Under the pieces are notes generated by a model. It was given only the letters and a program-made list of their open reading frames with translations, had not been told where the DNA came from and searched no databases. Below are positions 21,899 through 31,879 of a stretch of 64,000 bases of DNA, piece after piece. Location of the stretch: NCBI RefSeq assembly GCF_046774425.1, contig NZ_CP177248.1, forward strand, positions 124,001 to 188,000, written 5' to 3'. Source of the stretch: Malacoplasma muris (lineage in GTDB: Bacteria; Bacillota_I; Bacilli_A; Mycoplasmatales; Mycoplasmoidaceae). Both the position numbers and the translations under genes were made by a program. Position 1 is the stretch's first letter. Each line of letters starts with the position of its first letter.

Positions 21899-24800
21899 AT
21901 GAAAAGCAAAAACTCTAGAATTACAAGTATTCAAATAGGTTTGGCATCACCAGAAAAGATTAGAGAATGATCTAGAGGTGAAGTAAAAAAATCTGAAACA
22001 ATTAATTACAAGTCATTAAAACCTGAAAAAGATGGTCTTTTTGATGAAGCTATATTTGGCCCAATGAAAGATTATGAATGTTCTTGTGGTAAGTACAAGA
22101 AAATTAAATTTAGAGGAAAAGTTTGTGAAAAGTGTAAAGTAGAAATTACTGAATCAATTGTTAGACGTGAAAGAATTGGACATATAGAATTAGCTGTTCC
22201 AATTGCTCACATATGGATGACAAAAGAGTTACCATGTCCTTCAAAAATATCTTTAGTACTTGATATTTCATATAAAGAAGTTGAACAAGTAGTTTATTTT
22301 GTAAACTATATTGTTTTGGATGCAGGTAATTCAAAATTTCCACAAAATTTTAAAGAGAAGGAAGTTATTGATTTATCAAGTCAAAAATCTTCAAAAGAAA
22401 CTCGTAGTAAATTAAGACGTACTTTAAGAGAGATTTATGAATCAATTGATGTAAATAAGTCTGCTGAAGAAAAAATGAAATATAACATTGCTAGAACTTT
22501 TTATAATACTTTAGAGCAATCTAACATGCCTTTTTCTATTGAAGAAGTATTTAATTTTATTAGTAAATATACTGGAATGAGATTTGGTATTGGTGCTGAA
22601 GCAATTTTGGAATTGTTACAGAAGATTGATTTGGATAAAGAATACAAAAAAATTGATGCTACTTTAAGAAGTCAAGAAATAACAAATGATTCTAGAACAA
22701 AAAAATTAGTAAGAAGACTAGAAGCAATTAAATGACTAAAAGATTCAAATAATAAACCAGAATGAATGATTTTAAAGAATATTGTTGTTACTCCTCCAGA
22801 TACAAGACCAATTATTCAACTTGAAGGTGGTAAATTTACTACAAGTGATATTAATAGTTTTTATAGAAAAATAATTATTAGAAATGAACGTTTGAAAAGA
22901 GTTATTGAAAATAAAGCTCCATCAATTATTTTAAATAATGAGAAAAGATTATTGCAAGAATCAGTTGATGCTTTATTTGATAACTCATCACGTAAAAAAC
23001 CCCTTCTTGGTAAAGATAAAAGACCACTTAAATCCTTATCAGAACACTTAAAAGGTAAGCAAGGATTATTTAGACAAAATCTATTGGGTAAAAGAGTTGA
23101 TTATTCTGGACGTTCTGTTATTGTTATAGGACCTAATTTAAAAATGTATCAAGTTGGTATTCCAGCAATAATGATTTTAAAATTATTTAAACCATTTATT
23201 ATTCATGAATTAATTAAAAAAGTTGATAAAGACGGAAATCCAAAGGATCCAATTGTTTCAAATATTAAATCTGCTGAAAAATTAATTTTAAGACAAGATG
23301 ACACTATTTGACCAATTGTTCAAGAAGTGATTAAGCAACGTCCAGTATTATTAAATCGTGCTCCTACATTACATAGACTTGGTATTCAAGCATTTGAACC
23401 AATTATGATTGAAGGTAAAGCAATTAGATTACATCCATTAGTAACAACTGCATTTAATGCTGACTTCGATGGTGACCAAATGGCAGTTCATGTTCCATTA
23501 AGTCCTGAAGCAATAGCAGAAGCAAGATCTATAATACTTGCAAGTTGACATATTCTTGGTCCAAAAGATGGTAAACCTATTATTACTCCAACTCAAGATA
23601 TGGTTTTAGGTAATTATTATTTAACAATGGAAAAAAGAGGTCAATTGGGTGAAGGTATTTTATTTAGTTCAGTTGATGAAGTAAAAAGTATTTATTACTT
23701 GAATAAAGTAGGTTTACATGCAATTGTTTGTATTCCTACAAGTGTTTTTCCTGAAAAACAATTTAAAAAAGAAGGAATTTTAATTACAACAGTTGGAAAA
23801 ATTATTTTGAATGATTTATTACCAAAAGATATGCCTTATTTAAATGATCCATTAAATTTAGGAAATTTATCAGAAAGTGATATTGTTGAATTTGGGCAAG
23901 ATTATAGAAAAGTTATTGCACAAAAGAAATTATATGGTGCATTTACTAAAAAAACTTTATCTGAAATAGTTAATATCTTATATGAAAAATATAATGATGA
24001 AGATCATATTTATGTAGTTCCACAAACAATGGATAAAATTAAAGATATTGGTTTTGAATATTCAACAAAATCATCTACTACAGTTAGTGCATTTGATGTT
24101 CCAGACTATAGTAAAAAACATAAATATTTTGAAGAAGCTGATAAAAAGGTTGAACAACTTAGAAAGTTTTATCAAAAAGGTTTATTGACAGATGATGAAA
24201 GATATAAACGTGTAGTAGATGAATGAACAAAAGTTACTAGTAAAGTATCTGAAGATATTGGTGAATTAATTAAGCAACCTGAATATCAAAATAATTCAAT
24301 TGTCATTATGGCGAATTCAGGTGCTAGAGGTAACATGTCAAACTTTACTCAATTATCTGGTATGCGTGGTTTGATGAGCAAGTCTTATAACTATGATCAA
24401 AAACAAAAGTCTAAGGTAATTAAGGATACAATTGAAGTTCCTATTAAAAATTCATTTATTGAAGGATTAACAATTAGTGAATATTTCAATTCATCATATG
24501 GTGCACGTAAGGGTATGACAGATACTGCAATGAAAACATCAAAATCTGGATATATGACTCGTAAATTAGTTGATGCCACTCAAGATGTTATTGTTAATGA
24601 AGAAGATTGTGGAACAAAACGTGGAACAATTATTGAAAAAATTGAAGATACTAAAAATGGTTCTGTTATAGAAACATTGAAAGATAGATTAATTAATAGA
24701 ACACCATTGCAAAATGTGATTGATCCAAAAACTAAAAAAGTTTTGGCTCATGCACATGAGTTAATTACAAAAGAACAGGCTATTGCAATTGAAAATGCTG

Positions 24801-25759
24801 GTGTTGAACAAGTAGAAGTTAGATCTGTTTTACACTGTAAAACACAATATGGAATTTGTCAAAAATGTTTTGGTACTGATTTAACAACAAATAAGTTAGT
24901 AGAAAAATATACTGCAATTGGTGTTATTGCAGCTCAATCTATTGGAGAACCTGGTACTCAATTAACAATGCGTACTTTCCATACAGGTGGAGTAAGTGGT
25001 GGTAGTAATATTGCTCAAGGGTTTGAGAGACTTAAACAATTATTTGATATAATTCCTCCAAAAGAATGAGAACGTGCAGTTATTTCAGAAATAAATGGAA
25101 CAGTTAAACAAATTCAGCAAAAAGGTAATAAACAAGTTGTAACAATTAAAAACAAAAATGAAGAAGTTAAATATGAAGTTGATTTTGAATCAACATTAAG
25201 AGTTAAAATTGATGATAAAGTGTTTCCAGGCAGCAAAATAACTGAAGGTTCAATTGATATTAAAGAATTATTGAAAATAGCTGGTATTGAAGCTGTTAGA
25301 AACTACATAATAAAAGAAGTTCAAAAAGTTTATCGTATTCAAGGTATTGAAATTGCAGATAAATATATTGAAGTTATTATTAGACAATTAACTAATAAAG
25401 TTCAAGTTCAAGATGCTGGGGATTCAAATTTCTTTGTAGGTCAAATTGTTGATATAAATATTTTCAGAAATGAAAATGAAAATTTAATTCTTGCTAAAAA
25501 TAAGGCGCCAGCAACTGCTATAAATTTAATTTTTGGTTTGGATGAAGCTCCAAGTAAAACTGGTTCATTCTTAGCAGCTGCATCATTCCAAGACACCAAA
25601 AAAATTCTTACTGATGCATCTGTAAAAGGTGAAGTTGATAAATTAAAAGGATTGAAAGAAAATGTAATCTTTGGTAATTTAATCCCTTGTGGTACAGGAC
25701 AACAAGAAAAGGAAAAAATTATTGAAGAAGGAATTAGAATGTTCAATCAAGAATATTAG
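21899..25759 (+). CDS. rpoC: RNA polymerase beta' subunit
   Basis: A 1286-residue beta' subunit. The N-terminal zinc finger is complete (Cys61, Cys63, Cys76, Cys79). The catalytic NADFDGD (520-526) holds the three Mg-binding aspartates. LLGKRVDYSGRSVIV, the bridge-helix and trigger-loop region with GEPGTQLTMRTFHTGG, and a second Cys cluster CKTQYGICQKC are present. The start two bases after rpoB, with AAGGATAA overlapping the rpoB stop as ribosome binding site, implies coupled translation. Internal UGA codons specify Trp throughout. A strong terminator follows. Confidence 0.98.
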
Positions 25760-25765
25760 TTTTTA

Positions 25766-25798
25766 AAATCGCTATGATCAGTCATAGTGATTTTTTTT
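25766..25798 (+). terminator. Terminator of rpoBC
   Basis: AAATCGCTATGA / TCATAGTGATTT (one G-T pair), loop TCAG, then eight T. The following 225 bases up to 26023 hold no gene I can support. Confidence 0.9.
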
Positions 25799-26023
25799 AT
25801 AATATATTTAATAATTTTGATAAAATAAATCCAAGCTTAAATATTAATTTGTTAATTTAATATTTTTAATTTAGATTATTACTATTTAATGTAAGAATTG
25901 TATTAATTTCTATGTTTTAATTTCACAATTAATTTAATTAATATTTGTTTAAGTTTCTTGCTCATATGTTACAATCACAACATATAGAATACAATTAACA
26001 AATTAATTATTTAAGGGATTAAT

Positions 26024-27001
26024 ATGCTAAATTCTCCTATAAAAACTATAACTAATAATAGAAAATGAAGAACATATTCTAAAATAAATTTAGGTTATTC
26101 TGATGAAATAAAGTATCATGTAATCAATTATAAGAATGAAGAATACCTTATAAAAATTGGTTCTTATAATAATTTTCCAAGAAAACAATTGGTTTATAGA
26201 TTGTTAAAAAAAATCTCTAATTTGCCTTTTAAAAAGCCTCAAAATTTTGATTATGGTTATTTTAATGAAAAAAACAATGTTTTTAGTATACAATCTTGGA
26301 TTGATGGGGAAGTTCTAAAGGACAAGATCAATTTGTTGCCACAAACAACAAAATATATGTTAGGAAAAATTGCTGGAAGTAGTCTAAATATGATACATAA
26401 AATAAAATTAGATGAAAAAGATTGTGTTCCTATTAATTTAATTAGAAGAAGAAGAGCAAAAAAAATGCTTTTATATATGAATTCTAAAATGAAAACAGGT
26501 TATGATAACATTTTAATTAATTTTATAAATGATAATATTAATAAGATTAATGATTTTGTACCTTGTTACATTCATCATGATTTTCATTTAAATAATATGA
26601 TTATTGATAAGGATTTGAAATTTGGAATAATTGATTTTGATAAAGCTACTGTGGAAGATCCTATTTTAGATTTAGTTAAAATACAAATGTATGATGTTGA
26701 CATAAGTTATGAATTTTGTCTAGGTGTATTAAATGGTTATTTTGATAAAAATATTCCTAACACTTTTTGATTAAAATATGCTGTGTTAACTGCATACAAT
26801 TGCTTATCATTATCTCTATGAGCTAATAGTAAAGGATTAAGTGAAATTCTAAAAGTGAATAGAATTGTTAAAGGTGTTCTAAAACAATATGATAATTTTA
26901 ACAATTTTATTCCACATTGATACTATAGACTTGCAATTAAACCAAATGCAGAACAATTTAAATTTAATAAGGAATTTAAAATTGATATAACAGAAGATTA
27001 A
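26024..27001 (+). CDS. Choline kinase/aminoglycoside phosphotransferase-like kinase
   Basis: A 325-residue protein of the APH/choline-kinase fold. The catalytic loop is HHDFHLNN (Asp186, Asn191) and the Mg-binding segment IIDFDKA (Asp204, Asp206), spaced as in LicA-type and fructosamine/choline kinases. The C-terminal third is helical with several UGA-Trp codons. A typical glycine-rich loop is not clear. It may phosphorylate choline or a related small alcohol in lipid synthesis, but the substrate cannot be read from sequence. GGGATT precedes the ATG. It heads a three-gene unit: the next gene begins 18 bases downstream and is PEBP-like. Confidence 0.8.
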
Positions 27002-27019
27002 ATATATTTAGGAGAATTA

Positions 27020-27613
27020 ATGGAATTTAGAAATATTACAATAAAAGGTGATAATAATACATTTAATAAATCGATTTTTTCAAAAGATTTTAATCAAGAT
27101 GAAAATGGATATACATGATTAAACCCTAAGGCTATTAAATTAGTGGATAGCAAGTATACTTCTTTTGAAATGTCATGAGATCCAATACCAGGTGCTGAAT
27201 CATATGTATTGTTGCTTGTTGATTATGATGCTAATAAAATTTTTGGTTTTCCATTTTTACACTGATCTGTTGCAAATATTAGTACTACTACATTAGAAGC
27301 AAGTGCAAACTTAAATAATAAGGAAATTGTGCAAGGATTAAATAGTAGTGTTCCTAAAATGAATGATAATCAAAAAGGAATTTATTATGAAGTTTTGCCA
27401 AGTGGTTATAGAAGTGCGAGCTTTGATGACTCAATTGGATTTTATCCTATGCTTTCCAGAGAAAAACCTCATATGTTTTTACTAACAATTATAGGTGTTA
27501 GTAGCAAAGAAATTGATATTGATCCAGGATTTTTTCTAGGTGACTTATCTTTAAAAATTCAAAAATATATTGTTGGTGTTCATTATAAATCTTTTTGGTT
27601 TAAAGGGAACTAG
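27020..27613 (+). CDS. PEBP-like (YbhB/YbcL family) protein 1
   Basis: A 197-residue soluble protein of the phosphatidylethanolamine-binding-protein superfamily, suggested by SWDPIPGAESYVLLLVDYD, then FLHWSVANI and the later SVGFYP-like SIGFYPML and HMFLLTIIG segments, in the order seen in bacterial YbhB/YbcL proteins. The family's ligand-pocket His is in FLHW (near residue 81). Bacterial members have no settled function; kinase or protease inhibition and ligand binding have been proposed. AGGAG at 27010-27014 gives a strong start. The stop is 2 bases from the next, related gene. Confidence 0.75.
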
Positions 27614-27615
27614 TT

Positions 27616-28353
27616 ATGTATAAGAATATAAAATGAAGAGTGGGAAATAGAGATGAAATATATTCTCCTGCAATTGATTCAAGAGGATATTTATCAAATA
27701 AATATGGTATAAATTCATGTAATAAAAATATTACAAAATTTCCTAGTCACTCATTTCCTTTATGATGAAAAAAGATTAGTGGTGCAAAATCATATGCATT
27801 AGTTATGGAATCATATGATAGTAATAAATTGATTGGTTCACAATATATACATTGGATTGTTGTGAATATAAAAGAAAATGAATTGTATGATGACCAATCA
27901 TTATTGGATTTTGTTAAATGAAAAAATAAAAAAAGTAAAAACTTTACAAAAGATATTTTGTGACAAGGACATAATTCTACAACTGAATATTACTTTGACC
28001 AAAATGATAAAAAAGAAAAACTTAAAAATAATTTACCAAAATCTTTGTTAGCAGACAATTGGGAAGATTCATGTATTTATGTTGGTCCTATTTCTCCATT
28101 TGTTGAAACACATTATTTAGTAACTGTGTTTGGGCTTGATGTTGATGCAGACAAATTAGAATACATTGAATCATTTGAACCATTGGTTAAATCAAAATTA
28201 AATAAACCATTTTATATTGGTGACATGCTTCAGTCTATTATGAATCATGTTGTTGGATCTTGAACACTTTGTTTTAAATACAAAAATGATTCTTCTAATT
28301 CATTGGAAAATAACAAATACTGTAAAGATTTGAATATTAAATTAAAAAAATAG
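27616..28353 (+). CDS. PEBP-like (YbhB/YbcL family) protein 2
   Basis: A 245-residue paralog-like neighbour of the previous gene. The shared elements are FPLWWKKISGAKSYALVMESYD, QYIHWIVVNI, YVGPISPFVETHYLVTVFGLD and a C-terminal VGSWTLCFKY. It differs by a longer middle part (about 95-140) rich in Lys, Trp and Asn, where the ligand-site region would lie. Two bases separate it from the upstream stop, so the genes are almost certainly coexpressed. Six or more Trp are encoded by UGA. Family placement is by motif order; the ligand is unknown. Confidence 0.72.
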
Positions 28354-28387
28354 ACTAAATAATTTAGTCTATTTTTTTTTTTTTTTT
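28348..28387. terminator. Bidirectional terminator between convergent operons
   Basis: Near-perfect palindrome AAATAGACTAAAT / ATTTAGTCTATTT followed on plus by a run of 16 T. It separates the PEBP operon (plus) from the ytpR-like gene (minus, stop at 28395). Confidence 0.88.
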
Positions 28388-28394
28388 GAATTCA

Positions 28395-28985
28395 TTAGTT
28401 GTTATTATAGTGTTCTACAAATTCATCACCAATACTATATTTTTCTGTTATTTCTAATATTCCTGTTGATACTATGTCTTTATTAAAAAGTTCTTTTTCG
28501 CTGCATAGCATACCAAAAGAATCAAAACCTTGCAATTTACCTTTATTAATTACCATTCCATTTGGCATAATTGTTCCTATTTGAGCAACTACAACTTTCA
28601 TATTATTTTTTACATTTTTTGCACCACAAACTATTTGTAAAGTTTGGTTGCCAATATTAACTTTGCAAACATGTAAATGTGTATTTGGTATGTCTTTAAC
28701 TTCAACAATTTCACCTATAATAAATTTTTTATTATCATACTCATCTAGATTTATATTTGTTACTTTTAAAATGAAGTTTTTTATTTGATTATCATAGTTC
28801 AAATATCCTTCATTTATGTCTATGAAATTACTTACATTTTTGATTGCAATAGAATGCACCTTATCATTATCAAAATTAATCAAAAATGAATTATTTTTAA
28901 TTGATCTAGATATATTTGTTGATGAATTAACCTTTACAGTTAAAATATCATTTAAACCTTTTTTATTATAAAAAATATTTATCAT
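28395..28985 (-). CDS. YtpR-like tRNA-binding domain protein
   Basis: A 196-residue protein whose C-terminal half is the OB-fold tRNA-binding domain found in PheT, MetRS tails and YtpR: IIGEIVEVKDIPNTHLHVCKV, LQIVCGAKNVKNNMKVVVAQ, IMPNGMVI and GMLCSEKEL (about residues 88-165). The N-terminal 85 residues fit the DUF4479-type extension of Bacillus YtpR. The role is presumably RNA binding; no catalytic residues. Its ATG is separated by a single base from the ispG stop, so it is translationally coupled to ispG on the minus strand. Confidence 0.85.
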   Translation of the reverse strand: MINIFYNKKGLNDILTVKVNSSTNISRSIKNNSFLINFDNDKVHSIAIKNVSNFIDINEGYLNYDNQIKNFILKVTNINLDEYDNKKFIIGEIVEVKDIPNTHLHVCKVNIGNQTLQIVCGAKNVKNNMKVVVAQIGTIMPNGMVINKGKLQGFDSFGMLCSEKELFNKDIVSTGILEITEKYSIGDEFVEHYNNN

Positions 28986-28986
28986 A

Positions 28987-30063
28987 TTATTTTCCTTTTT
29001 TAAATTCTTTATATTTCAAATCAATAATCTTTTTTAATTCACTAACTAATTCATCTTCATTAACTGTCTTAATAACTTTACCTTTTTCAAAAATTATTCC
29101 ACTGCCATTTCCACCAGCAATTCCAATATCTGCTTCTTTTGCTTCTCCTGGTCCATTGACAGCACATCCAAGTATTGCAATTTTCAATGGAAATTTCATT
29201 TCTTTAGTGTAATCTTCAATTTCTTGAACAACAGGTTCTAATTTAAAATTTAATCTTCCACAAGTTGGACAAGAGATTACATCAACTAAATTGTCATATA
29301 ATCCAAATGTATTTAAAAGTTTTTTACATACTTTTATTTCACTTATCGGATTACCAGTTAATGAAATTCTAATTGTATTTCCAATACCATTATATAGTAA
29401 GACTCCTAAGCCAGCAGATGATTTAATTGTTCCATTAAATAAAGAACCAGCTTCTGTTATTCCAATATGTAGTGGATATTTAAAAATTTTAGATGCTAAT
29501 TTATATGATTCTATTGCTAGTAATGGGTCTGTTGCTTTTAAGGAAATAACAATATTTTTAAATCCATGTAGTTCAAATACATCAATATATCTTTTAGCAG
29601 CAATTATCATTGATTTAGCACTAACACCAAATTTTTTAACTAAATCAATTGGCAATGAACCACTATTAACTCCAACTCTTATTGGAATATTTTTGCTATT
29701 TGCCTTTGTAATGATTTTTTGTAAATCTTCTTTGTTTTTTATATTTCCTGGGTTTAATCTAATTTTTGCAACACCATTATCTATGGCTTTTATAGCAAGC
29801 ATTGGATTGAAATGTATATCTGCTATTATAGGACATGGAGAATTATCAACAATATATTTTAGTGCATTTGCATCGTTATCATCAAGAACAGCAACCCTTA
29901 CAAGTTCACAACCTTCTTCTACTAATTGTTTGATTTGTTTTATTGTAGATTCTAGATCATTTGTTTTTGTAGTTGTCATAGATTGGATTACTACTTTATT
30001 ATTCCCACCAATTTGTATATCCTTAACAAAAATAGGTACTGTTTGTTCTCTAATTGTTTTCAT
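28987..30063 (-). CDS. ispG: 4-hydroxy-3-methylbut-2-enyl diphosphate synthase
   Basis: Sixth enzyme of the non-mevalonate (MEP) isoprenoid pathway, reducing MEcPP to HMBPP with a [4Fe-4S] cluster. The 358-residue product has the TIM-barrel N-terminus (QSMTTTKTND, LVRVAV, ADIHFN, KIRLNPGN, RVGVNSGS, HIGITEAG) and the C-terminal cluster domain with ISCPTCGR (Cys265, Cys268) and GCAVNGPGEA (Cys300, Glu307). All cluster ligands are present, so it should be functional. I chose ATG 30063 because GAGGA lies at the right spacing before it; an in-frame TTG 12 bases upstream is less likely. No other MEP gene is in the window. Confidence 0.96.
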   Translation of the reverse strand: MKTIREQTVPIFVKDIQIGGNNKVVIQSMTTTKTNDLESTIKQIKQLVEEGCELVRVAVLDDNDANALKYIVDNSPCPIIADIHFNPMLAIKAIDNGVAKIRLNPGNIKNKEDLQKIITKANSKNIPIRVGVNSGSLPIDLVKKFGVSAKSMIIAAKRYIDVFELHGFKNIVISLKATDPLLAIESYKLASKIFKYPLHIGITEAGSLFNGTIKSSAGLGVLLYNGIGNTIRISLTGNPISEIKVCKKLLNTFGLYDNLVDVISCPTCGRLNFKLEPVVQEIEDYTKEMKFPLKIAILGCAVNGPGEAKEADIGIAGGNGSGIIFEKGKVIKTVNEDELVSELKKIIDLKYKEFKKGK

Positions 30064-30112
30064 AATTTTCCTCAATAATATAAATTATATTAAAGTAGTT
30101 AAATAAATAATA

Positions 30113-30143
30113 AAATACTTGTAACTATTGATTACAAGTATTT
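30113..30143 (-). terminator. Terminator after ackA
   Basis: Perfect AAATACTTGTAA / TTACAAGTATTT stem with a seven-base loop, just past the ackA stop; a T-rich stretch follows on the minus strand. Confidence 0.8.
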
Positions 30144-30154
30144 AATTTATATTT

Positions 30155-31345
30155 TTATTTTATAAAACTTTTTGTATCTTGAGCTATCTTCAATTCTTCA
30201 TTAGTTCTAACAGCATAAACTTTTATTGGAGAAAATAAGCCACTAATTTTTTTATAGTCATCATATTTTAATTTGTTTTTTGAAGCATTAACACTGATTT
30301 TTTTGACAAATATTTTTTTACAAATAATGTTTCTTACTATGTCATCATTTTCACCAATACCACCAGTAAATACAATTCCGTCAATCTTATTTTCTAAATG
30401 GTTTAAATATACACTAATAGTGTTTGCAACTTTTTGAGCAAATATATCTCTTGCGAATTCAAATTCATTACCTGGCAATACATTTGCATTAATATCTCTA
30501 AAATCAGAACTTCCACATATTGCTTTTAAACCTGATTCTTTGTTATAAGAATTAAAAACTGCAGTAGCAGAGTTTTTTTCTTGGTTTATTAAATAATCTG
30601 CAATTGAAGGATCAATATCACCACAACGTGTTCCCATTATCAATCCTGCCATAGGAGTGAATCCCATAGTTGTATCAAATGATTTTCCATTTTTAATACA
30701 ACATATACTTGCACCATTTCCCAAATGACAAACTATTAAATTTAATGGTCTACCTTTTTTAATTATTGATTCCATTTTTTCGTATATATATCTGTATGAT
30801 GTTCCATGGAAACCATATTTTTTTATTTTAAATGAATCAACTCATTTCTTTGGGATAGGATAGTAATTATTTAATTTTGGAATAGTTGTATGGAATGAAG
30901 TATCAAAGACAGCAACTGGTTTAGAATTAGGTATTTTTTTGTTAATAATTTTAATAACTTCTAATTCTGGTTTGTTATGTAAAGGGGCAAGTTTAATACA
31001 TTTTTCTATTTCTGCTAAAACTTTTGTGTCTATTAAACTTGATTGACTTATCTCTCCTCCTTGAACAACTCTATGACCCACTCCAATAATTTCATTTAAA
31101 TTATTTACAATTTTTAAATCAACTAATTTTTTTAAACAATAATCTATTGCCACTTCATGACTACTAAAATTTGTTTTTTCTTCAAATTTTTCAAGTTTAT
31201 CATTTACTTGATAAGATATTTTAAATAATCCATCAATTTCTATTCTTTCACACAATGCAGAAGCAATTTCGACTAAATTGTTTTCAGAGTATAATCTAAA
31301 TTTAATTGAACTTGAACCAGCATTAACTACTAATATATAATTCAT
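30155..31345 (-). CDS. ackA: Acetate kinase
   Basis: Makes ATP and acetate from acetyl phosphate, a main ATP source in fermenting mollicutes. The 396-residue protein has ILVVNAGSSSIKF at the N-terminus, GHRVVQGG, VFDTSFHTTIP, YGFHGTSY, IVCHLGNGASIC, MGFTPMAGLIMGTRCGDIDP and VFTGGIGEN, all in family order. One UGA-Trp at about residue 169 splits the frame under the standard code. ATG 31345 follows GAGG; an in-frame upstream ATG would add ten residues but has no ribosome binding site. The usual partner pta is not in this window. Confidence 0.96.
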
Positions 31346-31524
31346 AAATTCCTCACTTAATATAAAATAATTCAAATATATTTTAACAAATTTTTAAATA
31401 TAACAATTTGCTTTTATAAAATAAACACCAAAAATATATATAAATAGATATAAATTTCTATTTTTTTAAATGAAAATTTCTAATTTTATATAAAACTTTA
31501 CGTATATATAATTGGGAGGTAAAA

Positions 31525-31803
31525 ATGATAGAAAAATATAAATTATCTAAAAAAGATAAAAAAATTATTTTTGGTGGAAGTAAAAATACTCAATCTAATA
31601 ATTTTTGAAATAATTCTATTGGATTTGGAATAATTGGTTCTACTGTTCTTTCTATTCTGCAATTTATTTTCACAATAGTAACATCATTTGTATCAAATGA
31701 TGAATCTAATCAGAAGACAAGTAATTATTCGCCAAATTATTCAAAGTCAAAAATTAGTTATAGACTGTCAAAATATCCATCTAAATCAAATATATTTATG
31801 TAA
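31525..31803 (+). CDS. Small single-pass membrane protein, unknown
   Basis: A 92-residue protein with a Lys-rich N-terminus, a UGA-Trp at residue 29, one hydrophobic segment (about 33-55: IGFGIIGSTVLSILQFIFTI) and a Ser/Asn/Lys/Tyr-rich tail. No family recognised. The ribosome binding site GGGAGGT (31514-31520) is the strongest in the window, only 4 bases from the ATG, which argues for real translation. Flanked by ackA (minus, divergent) and the relA/spoT-like gene (minus, convergent), it is transcribed alone and has its own terminator. Confidence 0.65.
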
Positions 31804-31846
31804 AAAAATGTTTTTTGTTTTTCACGATCCTTAAATAAAATATATG

Positions 31847-31879
31847 TTAAAAAAGATGCTTATTGAGCATCTTTTTTAA
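31847..31879. terminator. Bidirectional terminator
   Basis: Perfect 14-base inverted repeat TTAAAAAAGATGCT / AGCATCTTTTTTAA with loop TATTG. It serves the small membrane protein gene on plus and the rel gene on minus, overlapping the rel stop codon. Confidence 0.88.

Noticed and set aside
28372..28387. Run of 16 T that could be a phase-variation tract
   Set aside because: It is the tail of a strong terminator between two convergent genes, outside any promoter or coding frame.
30064..30075. Upstream TTG start for ispG adding four residues
   Set aside because: It overlaps the GAGGA ribosome binding site, which is spaced correctly for ATG 30063.
29291..30106. Long open frame on plus antisense to ispG (about 270 codons)
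   Set aside because: It mirrors the conserved ispG frame exactly, has hydrophobic biased composition typical of an antisense shadow, and no ribosome binding site.
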